DNA of 46,668 nucleotides from Phycisphaerae bacterium (GCA_025924315.1 JAICIO010000039.1:1-46668), one strand, 5' to 3'. Shown: positions 36,831 through 45,655, numbered from the stretch's first letter. Notes: a model not told the origin generated them from the letters alone. Made by a program: numbers and translations.

Positions 36831-38498
36831 TCAACCGCCGATGCCTTTGAGAAACGTGACACGATACGGCTTCGCCGCCCAGGATATCGGCGTCGAAAAC
36901 AATCGCGGACGAATCCAATATTCGATCGGAGAGTCGATCGACTTCGGACCCACGGTGTCGACGGTGGTGATATGCAGATCAGCTCCCGCCGGCGGTTGAT
37001 GATTGACCGGAGTGAGAACGATCTTCAGATCGAAGAGATTGGCCGGTGGAAAACAGTACGGCGCGGGCTCTGAATCCAGAGCGATCGTCCTGACGCTCTT
37101 GTAATCCGCGAGTCGCTCGGCGGCGATGATGCGTGTGCTTCGATCGACGGAATCCCGCATGAAGTGCCACACATATCCGGCTCCCCACACGCCCGTGATC
37201 AAACAGAGCGACAGAAGTCCTCCCACTCGCAGCGGCACTTCGCGAATCTTTCCCATCAACACGACGGCCGCAATTGCGAGCACAATATCGGGGAGAATCG
37301 CGAACCGCGCATATTCGCCCGGCTTCCCCGTCGCAAGCAGCACGAACTGCACGAGCACCATCACACTCGCCGCGAGCAGCAGCCACGCGAGCGCCGACCC
37401 GCGACGAATCAGACACACGATTCCGCACACGCCAACAATCGCCAGCACAGGCGTCGCGCCATCGCCAATCAGGTTCAGCGCGTTGCCAAAGCCTCTCGCG
37501 CTGAATGGCGCCTGGTACATCGCGCTCGAGTTCCCGAGGTTCGACTTGAGCATCGCGGGATCGGTGAGCAGATGCTTCACCACGAAAGGATTGGTCATCG
37601 CGTAAACGCCAAAGCCGATCGCTATCGACGCAACCAGCACGCCGATGCGCTTGGACCATTTCGCTTCGACGAGTAAGACCATGATCAGCAGCACGACGAA
37701 GCCGAGCAGCGCCGACAGCACCATTCCAAACGCAGCCCCACACAACGCGCCGCTGATCAGCGCCCACTTCCACCGTTTCGTCTCGACGAACTTCGTCGCG
37801 GCGATGATCGCGAGCAGCTCGAGCACCGCGCCGGGAAGATGCGGCTTCGCTTCATGCGCCATGTTCACGACGACCGGCATCAGCGCGTAACAGATCGCAG
37901 CAGTGCTCGCGACGATCACGTCATTGCTCAAACGCTTCGTGATCCAGAACACCGCCCACACGCCGACGAGTCCCCACAGGACGACGTACATGCGTGCGAC
38001 GATGTAGAAGCGGCCGAAGGCTTCGGGATGATCGAGGTAGTAAACGCGATCGGCGCGAAGATCGACGAGATGAACGATCGACGCCGCCTTCAGCATCGCG
38101 CCGACCGGATAGATCCACAGTCCGCCGTACTGGTAGAGCCGCGGGTCGCCATTGAACTGGCGGATGCGCGACAGAGACTTGAACGTGATCATCTCGTCCG
38201 GCTGATAGCTGAAAAGCCGGTAGCGCCGGACGATCTCGGCGCGCTTCGAGTCGGTGTCATTCAGGACAACCGGCACATCCCGATTCGCGATCGGGTTTGC
38301 ATCCACATCGGCCCCGAGGTTGGCATTCTCTTGCGGAGCAAGTCGATCGATCTGGGTGCCGGACCAAACTGGATGGGAACCAAACAAAAACGGGTCGACC
38401 TTCCGCGAAGGCAGCCCCCAGTTGATTCCGACGCAAAAGACCACCGCCGCGAAGAGGGTCAGGCCGGCCAAAATCAACCGCTCCCGAGCAGGCATCAT
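36831..38498 (-). CDS. GT39-like polytopic membrane glycosyltransferase
   Basis: A 555-residue inner-membrane protein with about ten membrane segments. The first extracytoplasmic loop holds acidic residues and a long hydrophilic stretch (about residues 35-110), followed by YQYGGLWIYPVGAMLK and MAHEAKPHLPGAVLELLAI, the arrangement of PMT/ArnT-like transferases that use polyprenyl-phosphate sugars. The C-terminal 120 residues are soluble. It is the only gene on its strand here, divergent from the ATP synthase operon. The acceptor is unknown; assignment rests on topology and scattered motifs. Confidence 0.72.
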   Translation of the reverse strand: MMPARERLILAGLTLFAAVVFCVGINWGLPSRKVDPFLFGSHPVWSGTQIDRLAPQENANLGADVDANPIANRDVPVVLNDTDSKRAEIVRRYRLFSYQPDEMITFKSLSRIRQFNGDPRLYQYGGLWIYPVGAMLKAASIVHLVDLRADRVYYLDHPEAFGRFYIVARMYVVLWGLVGVWAVFWITKRLSNDVIVASTAAICYALMPVVVNMAHEAKPHLPGAVLELLAIIAATKFVETKRWKWALISGALCGAAFGMVLSALLGFVVLLIMVLLVEAKWSKRIGVLVASIAIGFGVYAMTNPFVVKHLLTDPAMLKSNLGNSSAMYQAPFSARGFGNALNLIGDGATPVLAIVGVCGIVCLIRRGSALAWLLLAASVMVLVQFVLLATGKPGEYARFAILPDIVLAIAAVVLMGKIREVPLRVGGLLSLCLITGVWGAGYVWHFMRDSVDRSTRIIAAERLADYKSVRTIALDSEPAPYCFPPANLFDLKIVLTPVNHQPPAGADLHITTVDTVGPKSIDSPIEYWIRPRLFSTPISWAAKPYRVTFLKGIGG

Positions 38499-38564
38499 GG
38501 ACGGCAGTTTGCCTCCAACGGCACCGGACGCAAGCCCGCGGCGGCTTGCCGCACTTTGCGTTTC

Positions 38565-38593
38565 TTGACGATATGGGCGGGCTTCACTACCCT
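38565..38593 (+). promoter_or_regulatory. Probable sigma-70 promoter of the ATP synthase operon
   Basis: TTGACG (38565-38570) and TACCCT (38588-38593) are separated by 17 nt, with the first operon gene starting 53 nt downstream. Confidence 0.5.
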
Positions 38594-38604
38594 ACAGAGA
38601 GGAA

Positions 38605-38626
38605 GTTCGTGATATTTTGCACGAAC
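38605..38626. promoter_or_regulatory. Inverted repeat in the atp leader
   Basis: GTTCGTG and CACGAAC (7 bp) flank an AT-rich 8-nt loop 21 nt before the first start codon. It would lie in the 5' leader and could act as an operator or hairpin. Confidence 0.45.
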
Positions 38627-38646
38627 TGCGGCAAAGGCAGTCGAGC

Positions 38647-38856
38647 ATGGCCTCCGGCGGCGATCGAAACTCCGGACCCACCCTCGTTCAGGGGTTTGAG
38701 GTCGTCGTCGGCGTCGGGCTCGGCTACCTCATCGGCTCCTGGTTCGATCGGCGATTTCATACCGCCCCGTGGGGGCTGTATATCGCAATCATGCTCGGAT
38801 GCGCCGCCGGGATGTACCAGTTGATCCGCGATTCAATGCGCTCGAACAAGGATTAA
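38647..38856 (+). CDS. AtpZ/AtpI-family small membrane protein
   Basis: A 69-residue protein starting at ATG 38647 (MASGGDRNSG); upstream TTG codons are ignored. It has two membrane segments (FEVVVGVGLGYLIGSW, then GLYIAIMLGCAAGMYQLI), the usual layout of the AtpZ/AtpQ partner encoded first in many atp operons. It is thought to help c-ring assembly or magnesium entry. The next gene follows after 18 nt. Confidence 0.8.
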   Translation: MASGGDRNSGPTLVQGFEVVVGVGLGYLIGSWFDRRFHTAPWGLYIAIMLGCAAGMYQLIRDSMRSNKD

Positions 38857-38874
38857 AACGCGCGAGGAACGAGT

Positions 38875-39276
38875 TTGTTACGCGGCATCATCATTAATCC
38901 GATTGTGATCGCCCTGCTTTGCGGCGGCGTCGTCGTGTTCTGCCGCGGCGCGGGCTTCGATCCGCACACGTACGAAATGGCGCTGGCGGCGGTCGTCGTG
39001 CTCGTCGCTTCGGAAGTGGCGCTCGTCCCACTCGTCCTCACGCGCGGCGCGAGCCAACTCGCGGTCACCCAGGCGGGGCTGGTCGCCACGCTTGTCCACC
39101 TGTTTTTGATCCTCGCGCTGGGAGCGCTGGTCGTGTTTTTGATGCACGTGTCGAAGCCATTTAACTACTGGGCGCTCGCGCTGTATTGCCCCACGCTCGC
39201 CGTCATCTCAACGACGAGCATCAAGGCGATTCGGCAAGCGCCTATGGAATCGATTCCCGCGCCAACCAGGGAATAA
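38875..39276 (+). CDS. ATP synthase subunit I-like protein
   Basis: A 133-residue protein starting at TTG 38875 with GAGGA 6 nt before it. It has four membrane segments, which fits AtpI, the membrane chaperone that aids c-ring assembly. Sequence similarity is weak, as is common for AtpI, so position between the AtpZ-like gene and atpB is the main support. Confidence 0.7.
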   Translation: MLRGIIINPIVIALLCGGVVVFCRGAGFDPHTYEMALAAVVVLVASEVALVPLVLTRGASQLAVTQAGLVATLVHLFLILALGALVVFLMHVSKPFNYWALALYCPTLAVISTTSIKAIRQAPMESIPAPTRE

Positions 39277-39303
39277 TGGCGAAGCCATAAGAGAGAACCG
39301 CAC

Positions 39304-40440
39304 ATGCAACTGATCCTGTCCGCCGCAGATCCGATGGAAGAAGTTCTGCCGCATGACCTGTTTCATATCGGTGGTCTCCATGTGACCAACCAGATGATTA
39401 TGGTCGTGGTCGCGGCCGTCCTCATGCTGCTGATCTTTCCAAAGTACTTCAAAGACCCCAAGTCCGACGCGCCCAGCGGCGTGCGCAATTTCCTCGAATC
39501 GATCCTCGAATTCCTACGCGTCGAGGTTTTCCGCCCCGCGCTCAAGGAACACACCGACCGGTTCGTTCCGTTCCTCTGGACCACATTCTTCTTCATTCTC
39601 TTGTGCAACCTGCTCGGCCAGATTCCCGTCGGCGAAACGGTTTCGCTCTTTACGCACAGGCCGACGCACTGGTGGGGAACCGCGACCGGCACGCCGATCG
39701 TTACCGGTGGCTTAGCGATTTGCGCGTTCTTCTTCATTCACATCAGCGGGATCGCACAGGTCGCGCGGTCGCTGATTAGTGGAACCTACGGACATCACGG
39801 TCACCACGAGGAGCACTCCGCAAACGGCACGCAGGGTCACGAAGCCGCACATGATCTGGAGCATGTTCGCGGCGAAGCTCTGGCCGCTGACATCCCAGGC
39901 GACTTCCGCGCCATGGGCGATCCGACCAGGCATTACGCGGACGACAAGAGCCTCCTCCGCGGACATGATGGCATCGGCAGTCGCGATGCTGCCAACCACG
40001 TGTCCGGGCACGGCAACGCCATGAGCCCCGCCGCGGCGTGGCTGGTCGCGCCGGCGCTCTATCTCTGGAACTTCGCCCCGCATCCGTTCAAACCCGGTCC
40101 CGGCACGTCCGCATTCGCGAAGCTGTTCCTGTCGATTGCGGATATCTTCATGTGGGCGTTTTTGCTGATCCTTGAATTAATGGGCGCGGTGATCAAGCCG
40201 TTCGCGCTGACGATTCGTTTGTTCGCCAACATGATCGGCGGGCACATCGTCCTTGGCGCGCTCATCTTGATGATCCCGGTGACGGCCGGGTTCGTGCACC
40301 AGCTTGGAGCCGGCGCTCCGGTGACATTGCTCAGCCTTGTGATTCGGTTCCTCGAATTGTTTGTCGCGTTTTTGCAGGCCTATATCTTCACGTTCCTTGT
40401 GACATTGTTTATCGCGAGCGCGGTAGCGCCGGAGCATTGA
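39304..40440 (+). CDS. atpB: ATP synthase F0 subunit a
   Basis: Proton-channel subunit, 378 residues, longer than the usual 240-280. The essential arginine is Arg305 in KPFALTIRLFANMIGGH, and the last helices (FLELFVAFLQAYIFTFLVTL) are typical. The extra length is one insertion between membrane segments, about residues 160-245, rich in His, Asp and Glu (GTYGHHGHHEEHSANGTQGH). It begins right after the ISGIAQVARSL helix. The following helix set is intact, so the protein is probably functional. Confidence 0.95.
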   Translation: MQLILSAADPMEEVLPHDLFHIGGLHVTNQMIMVVVAAVLMLLIFPKYFKDPKSDAPSGVRNFLESILEFLRVEVFRPALKEHTDRFVPFLWTTFFFILLCNLLGQIPVGETVSLFTHRPTHWWGTATGTPIVTGGLAICAFFFIHISGIAQVARSLISGTYGHHGHHEEHSANGTQGHEAAHDLEHVRGEALAADIPGDFRAMGDPTRHYADDKSLLRGHDGIGSRDAANHVSGHGNAMSPAAAWLVAPALYLWNFAPHPFKPGPGTSAFAKLFLSIADIFMWAFLLILELMGAVIKPFALTIRLFANMIGGHIVLGALILMIPVTAGFVHQLGAGAPVTLLSLVIRFLELFVAFLQAYIFTFLVTLFIASAVAPEH

Positions 40441-40507
40441 TCGAACCAGCGTTCTGAATCTCGGAATATCTCGTGGCAGCGAAGTACCCGCGGTGGTGAA
40501 CGCCGTT

Positions 40508-40537
40508 GAAAAGCCATCCCCCTCCCCCAGGCTTTTC
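40508..40537. promoter_or_regulatory. Hairpin in the atpB-atpE gap
   Basis: GAAAAGCC (40508-40515) pairs with GGCTTTTC (40530-40537). The gap is 203 nt, wide for this operon. TATACT at 40613-40618 could be the -10 of an internal promoter for atpE, but no clear -35 is seen. Confidence 0.45.
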
Positions 40538-40643
40538 ATGTCGTGTCATCCGTGCGGACCCGCAACGCTGCCCCAGGCCTTGCCGAATGCCGATGCCGGC
40601 GAGACCTGATCCTATACTTGCGTCGGCGCATTGGAGTCTGAAC

Positions 40644-40895
40644 ATGTTGGACATTCTTGCACAGGCGGCGACCGACGGTCGCGGTCTTGCGGCGCTGGGC
40701 GCCGGTCTCGGTATCGGTTTGGCGGTCATCGGTGGTGGACTCGGAATCGGTCGCATCGGTGGACAGGCGATGGAAGGCATCGCGCGTCAACCCGAAGCCG
40801 GCGGACGTATCGGCACGAACATGATCATCGCCGCCGCGCTGATCGAAGGCTTCACGTTCTTCGCGATCATCTTCGCCAAGGGCGTGACGTTCTAA
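40644..40895 (+). CDS. atpE: ATP synthase F0 subunit c
   Basis: An 83-residue hairpin that forms the rotor ring. The first helix has the glycine-rich run ALGAGLGIGLAVIGGGLGIG, and the second carries the ion-binding Glu68 in AAALIEGFTFF. The residue after the Glu is Gly rather than Ser/Thr, so the sodium-type signature is missing and proton use is inferred. ATG 40644 has GGAG at 40633. A strong hairpin follows the gene. Confidence 0.96.
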   Translation: MLDILAQAATDGRGLAALGAGLGIGLAVIGGGLGIGRIGGQAMEGIARQPEAGGRIGTNMIIAAALIEGFTFFAIIFAKGVTF

Positions 40896-40913
40896 GCGAA
40901 ATCGAATGAATCA

Positions 40914-40943
40914 GGTCGCGATCCGTGAAAGCGGATCGCGACC
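40914..40943. promoter_or_regulatory. 12-bp perfect hairpin between atpE and atpF
   Basis: GGTCGCGATCCG (40914-40925) and CGGATCGCGACC (40932-40943) flank the 6-nt loop TGAAAG. Only three T follow, so it is a weak terminator at best. It could stabilise the upstream atpE message and partly stop transcription, which would raise c relative to the other subunits. Confidence 0.85.
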
Positions 40944-40970
40944 TTTATGCTCGCGAACAAGGACAATCGG

Positions 40971-41630
40971 ATGTCGCTTCTGAAACGATTCACTGTGATG
41001 ACCGCGCTGGTCGGGATCTTCGTGCTCGGCGGGAACCGCCTCGTCCGCGCCGCGGATGAATCCGCCGCGCCGTCGGGCACGGTTCACACCGCCGTGGCCG
41101 AGGAAGAAACCAAGGCCCCAATCGTGCCGGATGTGACCTCCGGCCAGACTTGGGCACAGGCGCTGTGGACGATCATCATCTTCGTCATCATGCTCCTGAT
41201 CCTCTACCCGACGGCCTGGAAGCAGGTGTTGACGGGTTTGAAGAATCGCGAGGATCGGATCCGCAAGGACATCGCCGACGCCGAAGCCGCACGCGTGCGG
41301 GCCGAATCGACGCTCGCGGAATACAACAAGCAACTTGCCGCCGCGGAAGCACGTGGTCGCGACATCCTCAACAAGGCAACCTCCGACGCGGAAGGCCTCG
41401 CGACCACGATCCGCAATCGGGCTCAGAAAGATTCGGAAGAGATCAAGGATCGCGCGACGAAAGACATCGAAGCCGCCCGCGCTCAGGCCGTCGCCGACGT
41501 CCAGCGCCAGGCCGCCGAGCTCGCAACGCTCGTTGCGGAGAAAATCCTGCGTCGAAGTCTCAATGTGTCGGATCAGGAAGACCTCGTCCGCCAGAGCCTC
41601 GATCAGATGCAGACGGTCAGCAAGAACTAG
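40971..41630 (+). CDS. atpF: ATP synthase F0 subunit b
   Basis: Peripheral stalk subunit, 219 residues from ATG 40971 (AAGGA upstream). It has an additional N-terminal segment with a signal-peptide look (MSLLKRFTVMTALVGIFVLG), then a 40-residue hydrophilic stretch, then the usual membrane anchor (ALWTIIIFVIMLLILYPTAW) and a long charged coiled coil (DAEAARVRAESTLAEYNKQL). It may be cleaved at the N-terminus or cross the membrane twice; that differs from the E. coli protein of 156 residues. Confidence 0.93.
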   Translation: MSLLKRFTVMTALVGIFVLGGNRLVRAADESAAPSGTVHTAVAEEETKAPIVPDVTSGQTWAQALWTIIIFVIMLLILYPTAWKQVLTGLKNREDRIRKDIADAEAARVRAESTLAEYNKQLAAAEARGRDILNKATSDAEGLATTIRNRAQKDSEEIKDRATKDIEAARAQAVADVQRQAAELATLVAEKILRRSLNVSDQEDLVRQSLDQMQTVSKN

Positions 41631-41637
41631 GAGAATT

Positions 41638-41709
41638 AGTTGTCAGTTGATAGTTGGCAGTTGTCAGTAGATGACTTCACTGCCAACTGACAACTGCAAA
41701 CTGACAACT
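41638..41709. repeat. Long palindrome, family E
   Basis: Arms 41638-41668 and 41679-41709 are built from CAGTTGTCAGT-like units and pair over about 31 bp with three or four mismatches. It ends 9 nt before the ATG of atpH and starts 7 nt after the atpF stop. Confidence 0.9.
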
Positions 41710-41718
41710 GTTCACAAC

Positions 41719-42279
41719 ATGGCGAAAACCACACACAACTCTCCGCTGGCGCTCGCATACGCCCAGGCGTTACTGGATCTCGCGCAGGAGCAGAACCAGG
41801 CCGAGCCGATCGGCGGCGAACTGGCACAGATCCGCGAGATCGTGGAGCAGAACAAGACCTTCGCGCTCTTCCTCGCCGACCCTGCGATCGGCGACATCGA
41901 GCACGGTGAAATGCTCAAGCGGATCTTCGAAGGGAAGATCAACCCCCTGCTGATGAAGTTCCTGGGCATCGTCGCTCAGAAGGGCCGACTCAAGTCGCTC
42001 GTGCAAATCTCGCAAGCCTATGATGATCTCCTCGACGAGCTGCTCGGCAAGATCGAAGTGGACGTCACCGTCGCGCAGCGATTGACGGATGCACAGCTCG
42101 AAGAGGTGCGGCAAAAGGTGAGCACGGCACTCAAAAAGAACGCCGTCGTTTACCAGTACGTTGACGAGAGAATCATCGGCGGCCTGGTCCTTCGCGTGCA
42201 GGACCGCCTCATCGACGGCAGCGTGAAAGCCCAACTCGACATCATGCGCCGCCAACTACTCACCGCGAAAACAAAGTAA
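41719..42279 (+). CDS. atpH: ATP synthase F1 subunit delta
   Basis: Stalk subunit that joins F1 to the b dimer; 186 residues from ATG 41719 (MAKTTHNSPLALAYAQALL). The helical N-terminal domain (KRIFEGKINPLLMKFLGIV) and the C-terminal signature VDERIIGGLVLRVQDRLIDG are both intact. Upstream in-frame starts lie inside the palindrome and are rejected. There is no Shine-Dalgarno sequence before the ATG. Confidence 0.95.
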   Translation: MAKTTHNSPLALAYAQALLDLAQEQNQAEPIGGELAQIREIVEQNKTFALFLADPAIGDIEHGEMLKRIFEGKINPLLMKFLGIVAQKGRLKSLVQISQAYDDLLDELLGKIEVDVTVAQRLTDAQLEEVRQKVSTALKKNAVVYQYVDERIIGGLVLRVQDRLIDGSVKAQLDIMRRQLLTAKTK

Positions 42280-42291
42280 TAGAAAACAGGA

Positions 42292-42437
42292 ATCACAGAT
42301 GAACACAGATGCACACAGATAGTTGTAGGGTCCGCTTCAGCGGACCGGTTATTCATCGCTGGAAAGGCAAATAACCGGTCCGCTGAAGCGGACCCTACAA
42401 GAGGCGCAGTTTGATCTGCGTTCATCTGCGTGCATCC
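42292..42437. repeat. Split inverted repeat, family H, hosting family B copy 4
   Basis: The left arm (42292-42320) has three CACAGAT-type units; the right arm (42413-42437) has ATCTGCG-type units that are roughly complementary. Between them lies a complete family B palindrome, so one repeat is nested in the loop of another. All of it fills the atpH-atpA gap. Confidence 0.8.
42325..42398. repeat. Long palindrome, family B copy 4 (nested)
   Basis: Arms 42325-42353 and 42370-42398 form a perfect 29-bp stem. The variable part is CCGCTTCAGCGG, the same as copy 3. Confidence 0.95.
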
Positions 42438-42461
42438 GCGGTTCAATTCGGAGAATCGGAA

Positions 42462-43973
42462 ATGGCGATCAATGTTGCGGAAATCACCAGCGTCCTTAAG
42501 CGCGAAATCGCGGGCTTCGAACAGAAGCTCCAGGTTTCGGAAGTCGGCACCGTGATCGAAGTCGGTGACGGCATCGCACGCATCTACGGCCTCAACAACG
42601 CGATGGCCAGCGAGCTGCTCGAATTCGAAAACGGCACGATGGGCCAGGTCTTCAACCTCGAAGAAGACTCGATCGGCGCCGTTATCTTTGGCAATTACCT
42701 CGAGATTAAGGAAGGCGACACGGTCAAGTCGACCGGTCGTCTGCTCGAAGTGCCCGTCGGCGACGCGATCATTGGCCGCGTGGTCAATCCGCTCGGTCAG
42801 CCGCTCGATGGTGGCCCCGCGATTCAAACCACCGAGACGCGCAAGCTCGACATCGTCGCGCCCGGCATCGCCGAGCGCCAGCCGGTGAAAGAGCCGCTGC
42901 AGACCGGCATTAAGGCGATCGACTCGATGATCCCGATTGGCCGCGGACAACGCGAGCTCATCATCGGCGACCGCAAGACCGGCAAGACTGCGATCGCGAT
43001 CGACACGATCATCAATCAAAAAGGCAAAGGCGTTAAGTGCTTCTACGTCGCGGTCGGTCAGAAGGAATCGACCGTCGCGGGTCTCGTCGAAGTGCTGCGA
43101 GCGAACGGCGCGATGGAGTACACCACGGTCGTGATCGCAACCGCCGCCGACCCTGCCCCGCTGCAATACATCGCCCCCTACGCCGGCGCCGCGATGGCCG
43201 AATACTTCATGTGGAAAGGCGAGCACACGCTGTGCGTCTACGACGACCTTTCGAAGCAGGCCGCGGCGTATCGCCAGCTGTCGCTGCTGCTTCGCCGCCC
43301 GCCGGGCCGTGAAGCGTTCCCCGGCGACGTGTTCTATTTGCACAGCCGTCTGCTCGAGCGCGCGGTGAAGCTGAGTGACGAGCTCGGCGGCGGATCAATG
43401 ACCGCTCTCCCCGTCATCGAGACACAGGACGGCGACGTGTCGGCCTACATCCCGACCAACGTCATCAGCATCACGGACGGACAGATCTACCTGGAACCGG
43501 AACTCTTCTTCGCGGGCGTGCGGCCTGCCGTTAACGTCGGCATCAGCGTGAGCCGCGTCGGTGGCAACGCGCAGACGAAGATGATGAAGAAGATTGCCGG
43601 CTCGCTTCGACTTGACCTCGCCGCTTATCGCGAGCTCGAAGCGTTCGCACAGCTCGGCACGGAGCTCGACGCCGCCACGCAGAAGCAGCTCGACCGCGGC
43701 GCGCGCCTCGTCGAATTGCTCAAGCAACCGCAGTACAAGCCGATGCCCGTCGAGCAGGAAGTCATGGTCATCTACGCCGGCACGCAAGGTTATCTCGACG
43801 ACGTTCCGCTCAATAAGGTGCAGGACTTCCAGAACAAGTTCCTCGCATACGTCGATAGCTCGTTCACGGCCCTGCGCTCGGGCCTGGCCGAGAAAAAGGA
43901 ACTGACCGCTGAGTACGAACAGCAGCTCAAACAGGCGCTGGCGGACTTCAAGGCGAAGGTGTTTACGAAGTAA
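42462..43973 (+). CDS. atpA: ATP synthase F1 subunit alpha
   Basis: Non-catalytic nucleotide-binding subunit, 503 residues from ATG 42462 ([20 protein letters not shown] upstream), normal length. The P-loop GDRKTGKT is at 169-176 with Lys175, the same number as in E. coli. The alpha signature region [17 protein letters not shown] and the C-terminal helical domain are complete. It is the last atp gene in the window: a terminator follows directly, and no gamma, beta or epsilon gene is seen. Confidence 0.97.
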   Translation: MAINVAEITSVLKREIAGFEQKLQVSEVGTVIEVGDGIARIYGLNNAMASELLEFENGTMGQVFNLEEDSIGAVIFGNYLEIKEGDTVKSTGRLLEVPVGDAIIGRVVNPLGQPLDGGPAIQTTETRKLDIVAPGIAERQPVKEPLQTGIKAIDSMIPIGRGQRELIIGDRKTGKTAIAIDTIINQKGKGVKCFYVAVGQKESTVAGLVEVLRANGAMEYTTVVIATAADPAPLQYIAPYAGAAMAEYFMWKGEHTLCVYDDLSKQAAAYRQLSLLLRRPPGREAFPGDVFYLHSRLLERAVKLSDELGGGSMTALPVIETQDGDVSAYIPTNVISITDGQIYLEPELFFAGVRPAVNVGISVSRVGGNAQTKMMKKIAGSLRLDLAAYRELEAFAQLGTELDAATQKQLDRGARLVELLKQPQYKPMPVEQEVMVIYAGTQGYLDDVPLNKVQDFQNKFLAYVDSSFTALRSGLAEKKELTAEYEQQLKQALADFKAKVFTK

Positions 43974-44003
43974 ATTTCGATTCGAGAAAAGTGACATTCA
44001 TTC

Positions 44004-44041
44004 GGAAATCCCTCTCCGCCCGGAGAGGGATTTCCTTTTTT
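44004..44041 (+). terminator. Strong rho-independent terminator after atpA
   Basis: GGAAATCCCTCTCC (44004-44017) and GGAGAGGGATTTCC (44022-44035) form a perfect 14-bp stem with a 4-nt loop, followed by six T. It starts 30 nt after the atpA stop. Confidence 0.92.
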
Positions 44042-44109
44042 AGTCGCTGTCCCCGTCGGGGATTGAGGAGAGGGAAGGTAAGAGCGTGCGCCTTGCGGTG
44101 CGGACGTTC

Positions 44110-45408
44110 TCACGTCGCCTTCTCTTTGAAATTCGGAATCTTCATCGGCTTGCTCCCCCCCCGGATCGACTCTTCGGACAACGGCCGGATGCAGCTCCAC
44201 GTGGCGGCGTCGTAAACGTCGATTGCGCTCTTGCCGGTGCGGATCGAATCGAGGAAATCGGAGATGACGAAGTAGTCTCCGCCACCATGTCCGCGTTTGG
44301 CGGCCTCTTCGCCGCGCTGGGCCCAGTAGGGGTGGTTGTATTTCTCTTTGTACTCGTCCATGTCCTGCCACTTCTCCGGCTTGCTCTGGCCTTCGATGTA
44401 GATCTTTCGTTCGCCGAAGCACGAGAGGAAGCAGCCTTGTGATCCTTGCAACGAATATTCGCCCATGCCCGGTGGCCGCGGAGAAGACGTGTCGTATCGC
44501 ACTTCGATCAGCCGCCCGCCCTTCGTGCGAACGAGGCATTGGTTGTTATCACCATTTTCGAAATTCACCTTCGCGGGATTGCTGTCGGCGCCGAATTTTT
44601 CGACCGCGTACTTGTGCGTGCTGACGGCCTTCGTATCCATCGCGACGAGCGTGTCGAGCCAATCGGTTTTGTTGATCCCCATCCACCGGCACACCGGGCC
44701 GATCGCGTGCGTCGGGTAAACAATTCCGCGGTTGTGCAGGATGTTTTCTCCGCGCCACGTAAGGCTGCCGTCCTTCTCGAAGCGCATCTTTCGGATCTCG
44801 TGAATGTACGAGCCGGTGCCGTAGGTGAGATCGCCAAACACACCCTGGTCCACCATGTTCTGCACCATCATGACGGGCTGGCTGTAGAGATAATTCTCCA
44901 GCATCATGTAGCCGGTTTTCGTCTCCTCGTGCGCCTTCACGAGCTTCCAGCATTCATCGACCGTCTCGCACGCGGGTACTTCCGACCCGGCGAATTTTTT
45001 CGCCTTCATCGCATCGACCACCATCTCCGCGTGCAGTTCCTGTGGCGTTGCGATGAGAACCGCGTCAAGATCGTCGCGCGAGAGCAAGCGGCGATAATCG
45101 TGCGCATCTTTGCTGTATCCTTCGGGCTTCGCGCCACCCCGCGCTTTGGCGACGAGATCCTGAGCTTTGTTCAGGTGGTCCTCGTTGATATCGCAGATCG
45201 CGGGGATGTCGACTTCCGGAAACGCCAGCGTGACCTTGAGCAATTCCGTCCCGCGACCGCCGACGCCGATGAAGCCGATGCGCAATTTCTTCGAATCCTT
45301 CGACGTCTCGGCCGCTTTGACCGCCTGTCCGACCGCGCCGCTCATCGCAAGCGCCACGCCCGAAGAAATCGCCCACTTAAACGCATCCCGCCGGCTCAGT
45401 TCGTTCAT
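44110..45408 (-). CDS. Tat-exported GH109-like Gfo/Idh/MocA oxidoreductase
   Basis: A 432-residue protein. ATG 45408 (GGGAG upstream) gives a Tat signal: SRRDAFKWAISSGVALAM. A Rossmann NAD-binding fold follows (LRIGFIGVGGRGTELLKV). The motifs SEVPACETVDECWKLV, YMMLENYLYSQPVMMV and GIVYPTHAIGPVCRWMGIN are those of GH109, which uses bound NAD to cleave N-acetylgalactosaminides by redox chemistry, rather than the EKP form of ordinary sugar dehydrogenases. The substrate here is not proven. It is convergent with the atp operon and divergent from the phosphodiesterase gene. Confidence 0.88.
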   Translation of the reverse strand: MNELSRRDAFKWAISSGVALAMSGAVGQAVKAAETSKDSKKLRIGFIGVGGRGTELLKVTLAFPEVDIPAICDINEDHLNKAQDLVAKARGGAKPEGYSKDAHDYRRLLSRDDLDAVLIATPQELHAEMVVDAMKAKKFAGSEVPACETVDECWKLVKAHEETKTGYMMLENYLYSQPVMMVQNMVDQGVFGDLTYGTGSYIHEIRKMRFEKDGSLTWRGENILHNRGIVYPTHAIGPVCRWMGINKTDWLDTLVAMDTKAVSTHKYAVEKFGADSNPAKVNFENGDNNQCLVRTKGGRLIEVRYDTSSPRPPGMGEYSLQGSQGCFLSCFGERKIYIEGQSKPEKWQDMDEYKEKYNHPYWAQRGEEAAKRGHGGGDYFVISDFLDSIRTGKSAIDVYDAATWSCIRPLSEESIRGGSKPMKIPNFKEKAT

Positions 45409-45497
45409 CGATTGACTCCCAGAAAAGGATTTGCACCGACAGCGTAACCAAGCGCGAAGCGATTGCAATCGATACTTGATTTCCTCGCCTCTTGAAT

Positions 45498-45600
45498 GGC
45501 GGGACAGACATTCCTTGTCTGTCATGCGCCGAGGTATTGCTCGACGCATCTCGGACTCGGAATACCGCGTCCGAGCACCGACAGGAATGTCGGTCTCACC
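45498..45600. repeat. Four-hairpin cloverleaf repeat, family C copy 3 (inverted)
   Basis: Relative to copies 1 and 2 this copy is reversed. The hairpins, in + order, are GACAGACA/TGTCTGTC (45503-45523), ATGCG+CGAG/CTCG+CGCAT (45524-45549), CTCGGAC/GTCCGAG (45550-45575) and ACCGACA/TGTCGGT (45577-45594). A closing stem joins 45498-45505 with 45593-45600, with one mismatch and one wobble. It lies in a divergent promoter region. Confidence 0.88.
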
Positions 45601-45655
45601 GTGCATGCAGAGGTGTTTGCATGACCGAGACCACCCCGGTAAAACCGTGCCCCTC

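Noticed and set aside
44004-44041. Bidirectional terminator serving also the GH109-like gene
   Set aside because: On the minus strand no T-run follows the stem.
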